From an uncultured SAR86 cluster bacterium (lineage in GTDB: Bacteria > Pseudomonadota > Gammaproteobacteria > Magnimaribacterales > D2472): 64,000 nt of DNA. The stretch spans positions 62,001 to 126,000 of the forward strand of contig CACECK010000002.1 of the NCBI GenBank assembly GCA_902557965.1. The letters are read 5' to 3'. Positions 35,500-43,738 of the stretch are shown here, piece by piece. How positions within the stretch are numbered: the stretch's first letter is position 1; the number at the start of each line of letters is the position of its first letter. A model generated the notes under the pieces. It was given only the letters and a program-made list of their open reading frames with translations, ran no database searches and was not told where the DNA came from. Both the position numbers and the translations under genes were made by a program.

Positions 35500-36330
35500 A
35501 TGAGAGTCGCTCTGTTAACAGGTCACCATCCTAGGCATTTTTATGTTGCAGATCAGATTGGTAAAATTGTTGATGAGCTATTGGTAGTGACATGTGCAAT
35601 GGGTCTTAATCCAGCAGTTGTTGGTGATCATGGAGATGTAAAAGATGATGCAATATCATGGTTTAATGAGAGGTACATAACTGAAAAAGCTTATTTTAAT
35701 TTCAATGGCTTTTCATCAGCAACAGGAACAGTCTTTCCTGTGGGCCCAAAAGAAATAAACAATTATGAGGTATATAAAGTAACTAAAAACTTTAATCCTG
35801 ATGTAATTGTTGTATATGGAACATCGATTCTAAAAGGAGATATACTTAATGTAACTCCAAAAATAATAAATTTTCATCTAGGGATGTCTCCTTACTATAA
35901 TGGAGCTGGAACAAATTGGTGGCCAATGTATAACAACGAATATGAATTTATTGGAACTACCGTTCATTATCTAGATGCTGGTGTTGACACTGGAGAAATT
36001 ATTGGACAATGTAGATCAAAAATAAATCCTGGTGATTCTCCGCATGACATTGGTAACAAGAATATTATTGCTGGTTGTAATTTAGTAACTGAAATATTAC
36101 CTATTCTCAAAGAAAAACTTATTAAACCAGTAAAGCAATGGGAAGTTTCAGGAAGACCAGTATATAAAATGAAAGAATTTACAGACTCTAAGGTAAAAGA
36201 ACTTTCGGAAAGAGTCAGCAAAGGAGAAATTAAAAAATTTGTAGAAAAGAATTTTTGGGGAGATTATAAAATGGTAGATTTTAATGCAGGAGACCCCAAA
36301 TTGATGTCTAGTAAAATATTATTACCATAG
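35500..36330 (+). CDS. formyltransferase-family protein (probable sugar N-formyltransferase)
   Basis: 276 residues with the methionyl-tRNA formyltransferase catalytic core: Asn-x-His in INFHLGMSPYYNGAGTNWW and the Asp of TTVHYLDAGVDTGEI, which complete the Asn-His-Asp triad, plus IVVYGTSIL before it. It lacks the C-terminal tRNA-binding domain, and a housekeeping Fmt would not lie here. Relatives such as VioF and WlaRD-type enzymes N-formylate amino sugars with N10-formyl-tetrahydrofolate. A primary amine made by the aminotransferase at 27631 is an attractive acceptor, but this is inference. Confidence 0.78.
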   Translation: MRVALLTGHHPRHFYVADQIGKIVDELLVVTCAMGLNPAVVGDHGDVKDDAISWFNERYITEKAYFNFNGFSSATGTVFPVGPKEINNYEVYKVTKNFNPDVIVVYGTSILKGDILNVTPKIINFHLGMSPYYNGAGTNWWPMYNNEYEFIGTTVHYLDAGVDTGEIIGQCRSKINPGDSPHDIGNKNIIAGCNLVTEILPILKEKLIKPVKQWEVSGRPVYKMKEFTDSKVKELSERVSKGEIKKFVEKNFWGDYKMVDFNAGDPKLMSSKILLP

Positions 36331-36339
36331 TTCAAATCT

Positions 36340-37248
36340 ATGCATATTGAGAAAATAAAAACATATATGTTTCATTATATTAGGGATTCAAAGAATAATG
36401 AATTAAGTTATTTGAATAGCTTTAATTCAGAAAAATTTTTTTCATTTGTAGATAAGAACAAAAATAATATTCTTTCTCAGAAATGCATTAAAAATCTTTT
36501 ATCTTCTGGTGATGAGATCAATACTAAAAGAAAAATTCTATTAACCTTTGATGATGGTTTAAAGGATCATTTCAATGAAGCATATAGAATATTAAAGTCA
36601 TTTAATTTAAGTGGGATTTTCTTTATAAATACAAAAAATATTATCTTTGGAGAGATGGATACAGTTCATAAGATGCATTTTCTTTACGGCAAGATCGGTT
36701 GGAAAAAATTAGTTGAGATAATTATTGGTGAATGCAGAAATAAAAAGATTAAAATTGAGGATTATTATGATGAGGAAATAGCTGCACAATCCTATCCTCT
36801 AGATGATAGAGAGGTCGCCGTAATAAAATATGCTATCAATTATAAGTTACAAGCTAAAATTAGAGACGAATTGGTTAACTCAATTTTTTATGATTATCGT
36901 GGTGATTTTGAAGAAAAAGACTTTTATTTATCAAAAAATGATATTAATGAAATGTCAAGCAATGGAATGATATTTGGTTTTCATGGCCATGAGCATATTC
37001 CTTTTTCATCACTCAATAAATATCAATTACATCAATCTCTTTTAAATCAAAAAATTTTCTTTGAAGATATGGACATTAAAAATTATGGAGTACTTAGTTT
37101 TCCATATGGAGATATATCATCATATAACCATAATAATATTAATGTTCTGACTAAATTTGGATTAAACTTAGCATTCATTGCTGACCAACATAATGTAAAT
37201 AATCATTCACTAAAAATTCTTAAAAGAATTGACTGTGCGGCTATTTAA
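36340..37248 (+). CDS. polysaccharide deacetylase-family protein
   Basis: 302 residues of the carbohydrate esterase 4 (NodB) fold: motif 1 is LLTFDDGLKDHFNEAY with the catalytic and metal Asp pair, and GFHGHEHIPFS carries the His metal ligands (H-x3-H type). LSFPYGD gives motif 3. It lacks a signal peptide, so it may act on a cytoplasmic precursor or in a lipid-linked stage. Removing an N-acetyl group would expose an amine, another possible target for the adjacent formyltransferase. Confidence 0.78.
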   Translation: MHIEKIKTYMFHYIRDSKNNELSYLNSFNSEKFFSFVDKNKNNILSQKCIKNLLSSGDEINTKRKILLTFDDGLKDHFNEAYRILKSFNLSGIFFINTKNIIFGEMDTVHKMHFLYGKIGWKKLVEIIIGECRNKKIKIEDYYDEEIAAQSYPLDDREVAVIKYAINYKLQAKIRDELVNSIFYDYRGDFEEKDFYLSKNDINEMSSNGMIFGFHGHEHIPFSSLNKYQLHQSLLNQKIFFEDMDIKNYGVLSFPYGDISSYNHNNINVLTKFGLNLAFIADQHNVNNHSLKILKRIDCAAI

Positions 37249-37250
37249 TT

Positions 37251-38228
37251 GTGAGTAATTACAGTCACTCTGGTACCAGTTTTGCAATCATTGATGTTCC
37301 CTTAAGTTTATTGGCCCTAAGTTCAAGCATTGCAAATATTGATGAAATTGATATTGATATTTCAGCATTGACTATTTCTTTAAATGATAATAAAAATCTA
37401 AAAGACCTCTCTAAAACCCTTCTTGAAGGAACAAATTATCAGTTTCATACTAAAAAAAGTTTATATTGGCTGATAAAAAAAATATTTTTTAGCTATAAGA
37501 CAAGATTGAATAATTTATTTGTTACTGATTTAGGAATTAAAAATAAGATATTAATTATTCTAATGAGATATGATAATTTATACATACTTGATGATGGCTT
37601 GGCTTCAATTTTGAGAGAGGAAAAAGCGGTTAAGTTTATTTTATCTTTATCAAGGTCAATTTTTAATCTAAATGGAAGAAGAATTATAAATTATCTATCT
37701 TTGTATAAAAAAATCTATCCATTTCAACCAGGATACTTTAATTTGTGCCTATTTAAGAAAAAAAAACGCAACGTATTTAAAAATAAATGTATATATGTAT
37801 GTTCGGCACCAACAATGGATGGTATGAGCATGAATGATGAAAATATTTTAACTGAAAAAGTAAAAAGATTTTCTGACTCTATAAAAAAAGAATTATTAAT
37901 AATTCCTCACAGACTTGAAGAGGAGAAGTTTAGTAAAAAATATAAATTCTCAGAATATGTTTATAAAATTGATTCAATTTTTGAAGAATTCTACTTAAAT
38001 TCTGAATTTATGAACTGTTCTTTTATTACTCTCTATTCAGGTGCAATTCTTTGTGTGGATGATTTACATAAAAAGTATTACATCAGAGACTACTTTAAGC
38101 CCCGAATCAAAAGAACGTTTATTAATAAGATATTCTTTAAAAGAATATGGGATATTAATATTCTTTATGATTATTTTGATGAATGTAACGTTAAAAAACT
38201 TTACGATAATGATAAAAATTTAAAATAA
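37251..38228 (+). CDS. unrecognised protein with sialyltransferase-like motifs
   Basis: 325 residues, no family I can name with certainty. Three features suggest a bacterial sialyltransferase of the GT52/polysialyltransferase type: Asp-Asp-Gly in LYILDDGLASIL (114-116), matching the (D/E)(D/E)G general-base motif; PHR in LLIIPHRLEE (219-221), resembling the CMP-binding HP motif; and YSG near the C-terminus (FITLYSGAILC, 262-264), where those enzymes have a Ser motif. No signal peptide; cytoplasmic and basic. The start is a GTG two bases after the deacetylase. A CMP-nonulosonate donor is predicted from this island, so such a transferase is needed. Inference from motifs and context only. Confidence 0.5.
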   Translation: MSNYSHSGTSFAIIDVPLSLLALSSSIANIDEIDIDISALTISLNDNKNLKDLSKTLLEGTNYQFHTKKSLYWLIKKIFFSYKTRLNNLFVTDLGIKNKILIILMRYDNLYILDDGLASILREEKAVKFILSLSRSIFNLNGRRIINYLSLYKKIYPFQPGYFNLCLFKKKKRNVFKNKCIYVCSAPTMDGMSMNDENILTEKVKRFSDSIKKELLIIPHRLEEEKFSKKYKFSEYVYKIDSIFEEFYLNSEFMNCSFITLYSGAILCVDDLHKKYYIRDYFKPRIKRTFINKIFFKRIWDINILYDYFDECNVKKLYDNDKNLK

Positions 38229-38260
38229 ATGTATAATTCAATTTTTTATTGCTAATAATT

Positions 38261-39166
38261 ATGACCCACAAATATATTTCACCTGAGACCAATGAAAAGC
38301 TTTATTTTGATGAGGCTAATAATTGTCTCAAGTCTCAGGATGGGCAGGAATCTTTTGCTATAAAAGAAGGCGTTCCATATTTTTCAGATGTTTCTAGTTT
38401 TGGAGAAAAAGAAACTCAAAGAGTATTTGGAGCTGAATGGGAGACATTTACTGAGTATGATGCAGATAATTTAGAAAAAATGTCCTATGGGATGGAAAAT
38501 TTCTATACTGACAAAACAGTTTTAGAAATAGGCTGTGGCTCAGGAAGGCATTCTAGGAGATTGGTAAATAAATTTAATGCAAAGCATGTAGAGGCAATTG
38601 ATTTATCTGATGCTGTTATAGTTGCAAAAGAATTAAACAAAGGAATTGATAATATTAATGTAGCAAACGCAAATGTTTTTGAATTGCCATTTGAAGACGA
38701 AACTTTTGACATTGGTTTTTCTCTTGGAGTACTTATGCACACCACTAATCCAAAAGAAGCCTTTAATTCAATGTGTAAGAAAGTAAAAAAAGGTGGAAGT
38801 GCAGTAATCTGGGTTTATGCAAAAACTCCAAGAAAATATTTTATGGAATTCTTTAGATTTTTTACAAAGAATTCTCCAACCATAATTCAAAAAATAATAG
38901 CATCTCTGCTTAGCTTCCTTTTATGGCCTCTAGTTTTGCTATCCAAAAAATTTGGTATATCGTTATCGAATCATTTTAAGGAATATGCAAAATATGATTA
39001 CTACGTTTATAAAACTGATATGTATGACAGGATATCAGCTCCCTTAATAGCATTTTTCTCTGAAAAAGAAATCCAAAACTGGTTTGAAGATGAAGGATTT
39101 GAAGAAATTGAAGTAACTACTTATGGAGATTTCTTTGTAAGAGGTGTTGGTAAATCAAAGGAATAA
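38261..39166 (+). CDS. class I SAM-dependent methyltransferase with Trm112-like N-terminus
   Basis: 301 residues. The first 60 or so (KYISPETNEKLYFDEANNC... IKEGVPYF) look like the Trm112/UPF0434-type module often found before glycan-locus methyltransferases, but without its Cys residues. The catalytic domain has VLEIGCGSGRHSRRL, AIDLSDAVIVAKE and FDIGFSLGVLMHT. Substrate unknown, probably a glycan or lipid-linked sugar. ATG at 38261 is preferred to a TTG 12 bp upstream. Confidence 0.75.
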   Translation: MTHKYISPETNEKLYFDEANNCLKSQDGQESFAIKEGVPYFSDVSSFGEKETQRVFGAEWETFTEYDADNLEKMSYGMENFYTDKTVLEIGCGSGRHSRRLVNKFNAKHVEAIDLSDAVIVAKELNKGIDNINVANANVFELPFEDETFDIGFSLGVLMHTTNPKEAFNSMCKKVKKGGSAVIWVYAKTPRKYFMEFFRFFTKNSPTIIQKIIASLLSFLLWPLVLLSKKFGISLSNHFKEYAKYDYYVYKTDMYDRISAPLIAFFSEKEIQNWFEDEGFEEIEVTTYGDFFVRGVGKSKE

Positions 39167-39254
39167 TCTAGTTTCAATTTTTTGCAAGTAAAAAATCCAT
39201 CAGAAGAAACTATTTCCATAACTTCCATGCAGATATATTTTCATTAATTAATAT

Positions 39255-41183
39255 ATGAAATATAGAGCAGACATAGATGGACTTAGAGCCTTAGCAATAT
39301 TGCCAGTTATATTTTTCCATGCAGGATTTGGTTTATTTGATTCTGGTTTTTTAGGTGTTGATATTTTCTTTGTTGTAAGTGGTTTTTTAATTACATCATT
39401 AATTCTCAAAGACATTTCGTTAAATCGTTTCAGTGTCTTTAATTTTTACGAAAGAAGAGCTAGAAGACTTTTACCAGCATTGTTTTTGGTATGTATAGTC
39501 TCATTGCCATTAGGATGGTTGGTATTGTTACCAAGTGACTTAACTGAGTTTGGCAAGAGCATAATAACAACACTTACCTTTTCTTCTAACTTTCTTTTTT
39601 GGCAACAAGCTGGATATTTTGATATAGAATCAGACCTAAAGCCATTACTTCATACTTGGAGCCTTGCTGTTGAAGAACAGTTTTACATTTTATACCCATT
39701 ATTTTTAATTTTATTTTGGAAGTTTGGTCTAAAAAGAGTACTCAGTCTGCTGATAATAATTTTCTTCATAAGTTTTATTGTTTCAAATTGGGCAGCATTT
39801 AATAAACCTGCAGCAAACTTTTATCTACTGCCAACTAGAGGATGGGAAATTTTAGCAGGAGCAATTCCAGCTTTTATATTAAAGATATATCCAAGGTCTT
39901 TTAAGTCATATGCTATTAATAGCATTCTAAGTTTAATTGGTTTTGTTTTAATAATTGCATCTTTTGTATATTTTTCACCCGAAACCCTTTCTCCAAGCTT
40001 TAAAATTTTGCCTTTGATTTTAGGCACAGTACTTATATTAATCTTCTTTGACGAATCATCCCCACTTTCAAAATTTCTTTCTTTAAAGCCAATTGTCTTT
40101 ATTGGATTAATTTCTTATAGTTGGTATTTGTGGCATCTGCCTGTTCTTGCATTTGCAAAAAATTATTCCTTAACTGGTATCTCAAATCAATCAATATTCT
40201 TATTAATAATCCTTTCTTTTGTTCTAGCATGCTTGAGCTGGAAATTTGTTGAAAAACCAATTAGAGATGGAATTTTAAGTAAGAAAAATTTTATACTGTC
40301 AGTATCTGCTCTATCTTTATCAATTATCATATTTTCATTTTTCTTAATTTTTAATGAAAAAAATATAAATAATATTCCTAATGATTACTTAAAACCAAAC
40401 TATGGAATTAAAGATAGAGAATGCAATTTAAAAGGTATTGAAGAATGTATTCTAGGGACTACAACAGAATTAATTTTATGGGGCGACTCTTATGCAATGC
40501 ATCTAAGCCAAGCCATTAGCTCAAGCTCAACTAAAATTTCTCATACTCAAGTAACAAAAAATACATGTTCGCCTGTTATTAATACTTCAAAAACTATTAG
40601 CAATGTTCAATTCGCTGATGAGTGTATAAATTTTAATAATATTGTTTTGAACAGCATAATAGCAAATACTAAAATAAAATATGTTATTTTGTCCTCAACA
40701 TTTAGTTTTGATAACAATAGACCTATTAAAATAAACTCTAAATACTTTGATGATTCTAATAACGTACTTATACAAGAAAATATTTATAAAACTATAAGCA
40801 AAATAGAGAGTAGTGGTAAAAAAGTTTTGATAATATCTCCAACGCCAAGCACAAGAGCTCATTACGATCCTGCAAGATGCTCATTAAATGCTTTAAAAAG
40901 GAGTATTTCACCTGAAATATGTTTTTTTAATAAAAAAGATTATTCTAAAAAGACCATCAATGGATATAATTTATTAAAAGCTGTCGAGAGTAATTCAAAA
41001 ATACTATGGATTGATTCTCTCATATGTGAAAAAAATATATGTAGAACAATGATTGATGGACAGCCAATATATAGGGATAATGGACATCTTTCTACTTATG
41101 GCTCTGACTTTATAGGCAGAAAGTTCAACCTAAATAAAATTATTTTAGAAAAAATTAATAGTAATGATAGAGATAAAATTTAA
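39255..41183 (+). CDS. OafA/YrhL-type acyltransferase with SGNH domain
   Basis: 642 residues. The N-terminal acyltransferase-3 membrane domain (about 1-365, ten or so helices) begins YRADIDGLRALAILPV and has FFHAGFGLFDSGFLGVDIFF and FYERRARRLLPA. The C-terminal SGNH-like domain (about 400-640) has the nucleophile in LILWGDSYAMHL and the Asp-x2-His in YRDNGHLSTYG. Such proteins O-acetylate O-antigens or exopolysaccharide in the periplasm. It overlaps the next gene by 20 bp. Confidence 0.9.
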   Translation: MKYRADIDGLRALAILPVIFFHAGFGLFDSGFLGVDIFFVVSGFLITSLILKDISLNRFSVFNFYERRARRLLPALFLVCIVSLPLGWLVLLPSDLTEFGKSIITTLTFSSNFLFWQQAGYFDIESDLKPLLHTWSLAVEEQFYILYPLFLILFWKFGLKRVLSLLIIIFFISFIVSNWAAFNKPAANFYLLPTRGWEILAGAIPAFILKIYPRSFKSYAINSILSLIGFVLIIASFVYFSPETLSPSFKILPLILGTVLILIFFDESSPLSKFLSLKPIVFIGLISYSWYLWHLPVLAFAKNYSLTGISNQSIFLLIILSFVLACLSWKFVEKPIRDGILSKKNFILSVSALSLSIIIFSFFLIFNEKNINNIPNDYLKPNYGIKDRECNLKGIEECILGTTTELILWGDSYAMHLSQAISSSSTKISHTQVTKNTCSPVINTSKTISNVQFADECINFNNIVLNSIIANTKIKYVILSSTFSFDNNRPIKINSKYFDDSNNVLIQENIYKTISKIESSGKKVLIISPTPSTRAHYDPARCSLNALKRSISPEICFFNKKDYSKKTINGYNLLKAVESNSKILWIDSLICEKNICRTMIDGQPIYRDNGHLSTYGSDFIGRKFNLNKIILEKINSNDRDKI

Positions 41184-41754
41184 AAATCCCTCAAAACCAA
41201 TGCTATGTCTTAAAGAATTTTATGATTATGCGGTAAAGAATGGTGAAAAATTTCCTGAAGCATGCGCCATTTCTTCCTCAGATCGCTGTAATAACGTTGA
41301 TTCTAGATTTATCAATATAAAATATATTTTAGATGATGAATTAATATTTTTTTCTAACTATAAAAGCCCTAAAGCAAAACAGTTTGAATCATGTAGCAAA
41401 ATTTCTGCTTTATTTTTTTGGAATACAATAAATGTACAAATCCGAATTAAAGCAAAAATAGCTAAAACAAATTCTAAATTTTCTGATCTTCACTTCATGG
41501 ACAGGGAAGAGTCAAAAAATATTTTAGCTATTATTTCAGATCAATCTAAAGAAATTTCATCATATGAAGATATTGTAGATAAATATAATAATTTCAATAA
41601 TACCCAGCTAATTAAAAGACCAGAATATTGGGGTGGCTATAGCTTTAAGCCATATTATTTCGAGTTTTGGGAAGGCCATGAAAATAGGATTAATAAAAGA
41701 GAAGCTTTTATATTAAATAAAAGTAGTTGGGAGAACTTCTTTCTACAACCATAA
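41164..41754 (+). CDS. pyridoxamine 5'-phosphate oxidase-family protein (PdxH-like)
   Basis: 196 residues with the PNPOx split-barrel: ACAISSSDRCNNVDSRFINI, LIFFSNYKSPKAKQFE, ALFFWNTINVQIRIKAK and the C-terminal RPEYWGGYSFKPYYFEFW-G-HENR, closely following the PdxH pattern RPxxWGG...EFWxGxxxRxHxR. The last His-Asp-Arg element is altered (NRINKREAF). It may be the housekeeping PdxH, making PLP used by SerC and the sugar aminotransferase, or a divergent flavoprotein. It is the last gene of the island and overlaps the acyltransferase by 20 bp. Confidence 0.78.
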   Translation: MIEIKFKNPSKPMLCLKEFYDYAVKNGEKFPEACAISSSDRCNNVDSRFINIKYILDDELIFFSNYKSPKAKQFESCSKISALFFWNTINVQIRIKAKIAKTNSKFSDLHFMDREESKNILAIISDQSKEISSYEDIVDKYNNFNNTQLIKRPEYWGGYSFKPYYFEFWEGHENRINKREAFILNKSSWENFFLQP

Positions 41755-41874
41755 AAATAAATATTTACGTAATATATCAATTAGTTTAAAATGCACTCCA
41801 AATTATGAAAAAACAAAAATCATTAAAACAACAATTACTGTTTTGCTAAACCTTCTCTTGTTAAATTCCCAATC

Positions 41875-41880
41875 TATAAT
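41875..41880 (+). promoter_or_regulatory. -10 element of the infC operon
   Basis: A perfect TATAAT in the 156-bp gap after the glycan island, with a weak -35 (TTCTCT) 16 bp upstream. Transcription from near 41887 would give a short leader of about 24 nt to the proposed infC start. It marks the return from the island to core genes. Confidence 0.45.
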
Positions 41881-41910
41881 TTTCATTACTAACTTACATA
41901 GGTAAATCTC

Positions 41911-42441
41911 ATAGTTACAAAAAAAAATAAAACTCCTATTAATAATAAGATTATGGCCTCTAAAGTGATGCTTATTGATCAAAATGGAGACAAGCAAGGT
42001 ATTGTTTCGATAGATGATGCATTAAAAAAAGCAAGCAATGCTTCTCTTGATTTAGTTCAAGTGTCTACTTCGGACTCAGATCCTGTTGTATGTAAGTTGC
42101 TAGATTATGGAAAACATTTATTTACTAAGAAGAAAAGTACATCATCATCAAAAGTAAAAACTAAAAGAAATACCACAAAGGAAATAAAATTTAGACCATC
42201 CACAGATGTTGGAGACTATAATATTAAATTAAAAAAGATTAAAAGCTTTATTCTTGGTGGAGATAAGACTAAAATAAGCGTCCGATTTAGAGGAAGGGAG
42301 ATACTTAACAGTGAAATGGGCCTAGACCTTTTAAAAAGATTAAGTTCAGAGGTTCAAGATATAGCTCAGGTTGATCAGGAACCATCACTTGAAGGTAGGC
42401 AGCTGTTAATGATTCTCTCCCCCTTAAAGTCAAAAAGATAG
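41911..42441 (+). CDS. infC: translation initiation factor IF-3 (probable ATA start)
   Basis: IF-3 binds the 30S subunit and controls start-codon fidelity. The C-terminal domain is typical ([37 protein letters not shown]), as is the N-terminal domain ([30 protein letters not shown]). The first ATG (41953) lies inside the conserved N-terminus; upstream in frame are the codons for KTPINNKI, matching the family's RINxxI. The frame closes at 41899-41901. The best start is ATA at 41911, seven bases after AGGT, giving 176 residues. IF-3 genes classically use ATT/ATA/ATC starts for autoregulation. thrS, usual upstream neighbour, is absent. Confidence 0.9.
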   Translation: MVTKKNKTPINNKIMASKVMLIDQNGDKQGIVSIDDALKKASNASLDLVQVSTSDSDPVVCKLLDYGKHLFTKKKSTSSSKVKTKRNTTKEIKFRPSTDVGDYNIKLKKIKSFILGGDKTKISVRFRGREILNSEMGLDLLKRLSSEVQDIAQVDQEPSLEGRQLLMILSPLKSKR

Positions 42442-42460
42442 TATAAATAGTATAGATAAA

Positions 42461-42652
42461 ATGGGATATAAGTTAAAAACACATTCTGGAGCATCAAAGC
42501 GTTTTAAAAAGACAGGGTCATCTGTGAAAAGTAAAAGCGCAAATAGAAATCATATTCTTACAAAACAATCTACTAAAAGAAAAAGACATAATAGAGGATT
42601 AAATAAACTTCACGGAGTCGTTTTAAAGATGGCTTCAAGGCTTATTAAGTAA
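42461..42652 (+). CDS. rpmI: 50S ribosomal protein L35
   Basis: 63 residues, basic, with the L35 pattern [19 protein letters not shown]-like start and [17 protein letters not shown] in the middle. It lies between infC and rplT as in nearly all bacteria and is separated from rplT by one base. Confidence 0.96.
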   Translation: MGYKLKTHSGASKRFKKTGSSVKSKSANRNHILTKQSTKRKRHNRGLNKLHGVVLKMASRLIK

Positions 42653-42653
42653 A

Positions 42654-43001
42654 ATGGCAAGAGTAACAAAATCGGTTGTAGCAAGAAAAAAACATAAAAA
42701 AGTTTTATCTAGTACAAAAGGACACTATGGCGCAAGAAGCAGACTTTATAAAACTGCAAAGCAGTCAAGTATCAAGTCCCTTCAATACGCATTTAGAGAT
42801 AGAAAAAATAAGAAAAGATCTTTTAGATCTCTATGGATATCAAGAATCAATTCAGCAAGTAAAGAGTTAGGTATCTCTTACTCTAAGCTCATCAATGCAT
42901 TTAGTAAAAATAATATTAATATTAATCGAAAAATACTATCCGACATTGCAATAAATGATAAAGACACATTCAAAAAGATTGTCGAAACAGCAAAAAGTTA
43001 G
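42654..43001 (+). CDS. rplT: 50S ribosomal protein L20
   Basis: 115 residues. N-terminus ARVTKSVVARKKHKKVLSSTKGHYG and the globular part RDRKNKKRSFRSLWISRINSA are the family signatures. In E. coli L20 binds its own mRNA to repress rpmI-rplT; I did not find an obvious operator in this compact operon. No pheM-type leader peptide lies in the 11-bp gap before pheS. Confidence 0.97.
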   Translation: MARVTKSVVARKKHKKVLSSTKGHYGARSRLYKTAKQSSIKSLQYAFRDRKNKKRSFRSLWISRINSASKELGISYSKLINAFSKNNININRKILSDIAINDKDTFKKIVETAKS

Positions 43002-43012
43002 ATAAATAGAAA

Positions 43013-43738
43013 ATGTCCTCTGAAAAAGACATTTATACCCCTAAAGCCAACATTCAAGGTGGCGCTATTCACCCCATAAGCTTTACAAAAAACTTGATCC
43101 TGAATCGTTTGATTTCCTATGGCTTTAAAGATGCTTCTGGCCCAGAGATTGAGTCTGAAAAATTTAATTTCGACATGCTTAATATTAAAGAATCGCACCC
43201 TGCAAGACAAATGCATGACACATTCTATATAGAAAATATGAGTTATGTATTGAGAACGCATACCTCACCTGTTCAAATAAGGACTATGCTTAACGAAAAA
43301 CCACCAATTGCGTGTGTTTCAGGTGGAAAAGTTTACAGAAAAGACGATGACTCAACTCATCTTCCTATGTTTCATCAGATTGAAGGGATATATGTCGATG
43401 AGAATGTTAATTTTTCGCATTTAAAAGATTTAATTTTTAAAATTATTTTTTCATTATTTGGCGAAGATACAAAAATAAGATTTAGACCGTCATACTTTCC
43501 ATTTACTGAACCCTCAGCTGAAGTAGATATTCTTTCAGATGAAGGTAAATGGCTTGAGGTCTTAGGGTGTGGAATTATAAATCCAATTGTTTTAGAAAAT
43601 TGTTCAATTGACTCAAATAAATATAGTGGATTGGCTTTTGGCTTAGGTATTGAAAGAATTGCAATGTTAAAATTTGGTGTTACTGATATAAGAGATTTTT
43701 ACAAATCAAATTTAGACTTTATAAAACAATTCAAATGA
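43013..43738 (+). CDS. pheS: phenylalanyl-tRNA synthetase alpha subunit, lacking the N-terminal coiled coil
   Basis: 241 residues against 327 in E. coli. The catalytic class II core is intact: HPARQMHDTFYI, TSPVQIRTM, motif 2 VYRKDDDSTHLPMFHQIEG, FRPSYFPFTEPSAEVD, WLEVLGCGIINP, motif 3 GLAFGLGIERIAML, and the end FIKQFK. The chain begins about 90 residues into the E. coli protein, just before the GGxHP segment (here GGAIHP), so the N-terminal coiled coil that contacts tRNA-Phe is missing. rplT ends 11 bp upstream and there is no room for a longer N-terminus. Overlaps pheT by 4 bp. Confidence 0.95.
   Translation: MSSEKDIYTPKANIQGGAIHPISFTKNLILNRLISYGFKDASGPEIESEKFNFDMLNIKESHPARQMHDTFYIENMSYVLRTHTSPVQIRTMLNEKPPIACVSGGKVYRKDDDSTHLPMFHQIEGIYVDENVNFSHLKDLIFKIIFSLFGEDTKIRFRPSYFPFTEPSAEVDILSDEGKWLEVLGCGIINPIVLENCSIDSNKYSGLAFGLGIERIAMLKFGVTDIRDFYKSNLDFIKQFK

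Noticed and set aside
20653-41754. Integrase, transposase, prophage or att repeats that would explain the glycan island
   Set aside because: I found no recombinase or IS genes and no copy of the tRNA-Cys or tRNA-Leu 3' ends at the far border; insertion through homologous recombination of flanks remains the likely route.
41805-41849. Short ORF (MKKQKSLKQQLLFC) in the gap before infC
   Set aside because: 14 codons, no stalling motif such as repeated Phe or Thr codons, and it ends before the proposed infC -10, so it is unlikely to be a leader peptide of the operon.
43002-43012. pheM-like attenuator peptide between rplT and pheS
   Set aside because: The gap is 11 bp and cannot hold a leader peptide or an attenuator; E. 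coli-type Phe attenuation is absent.
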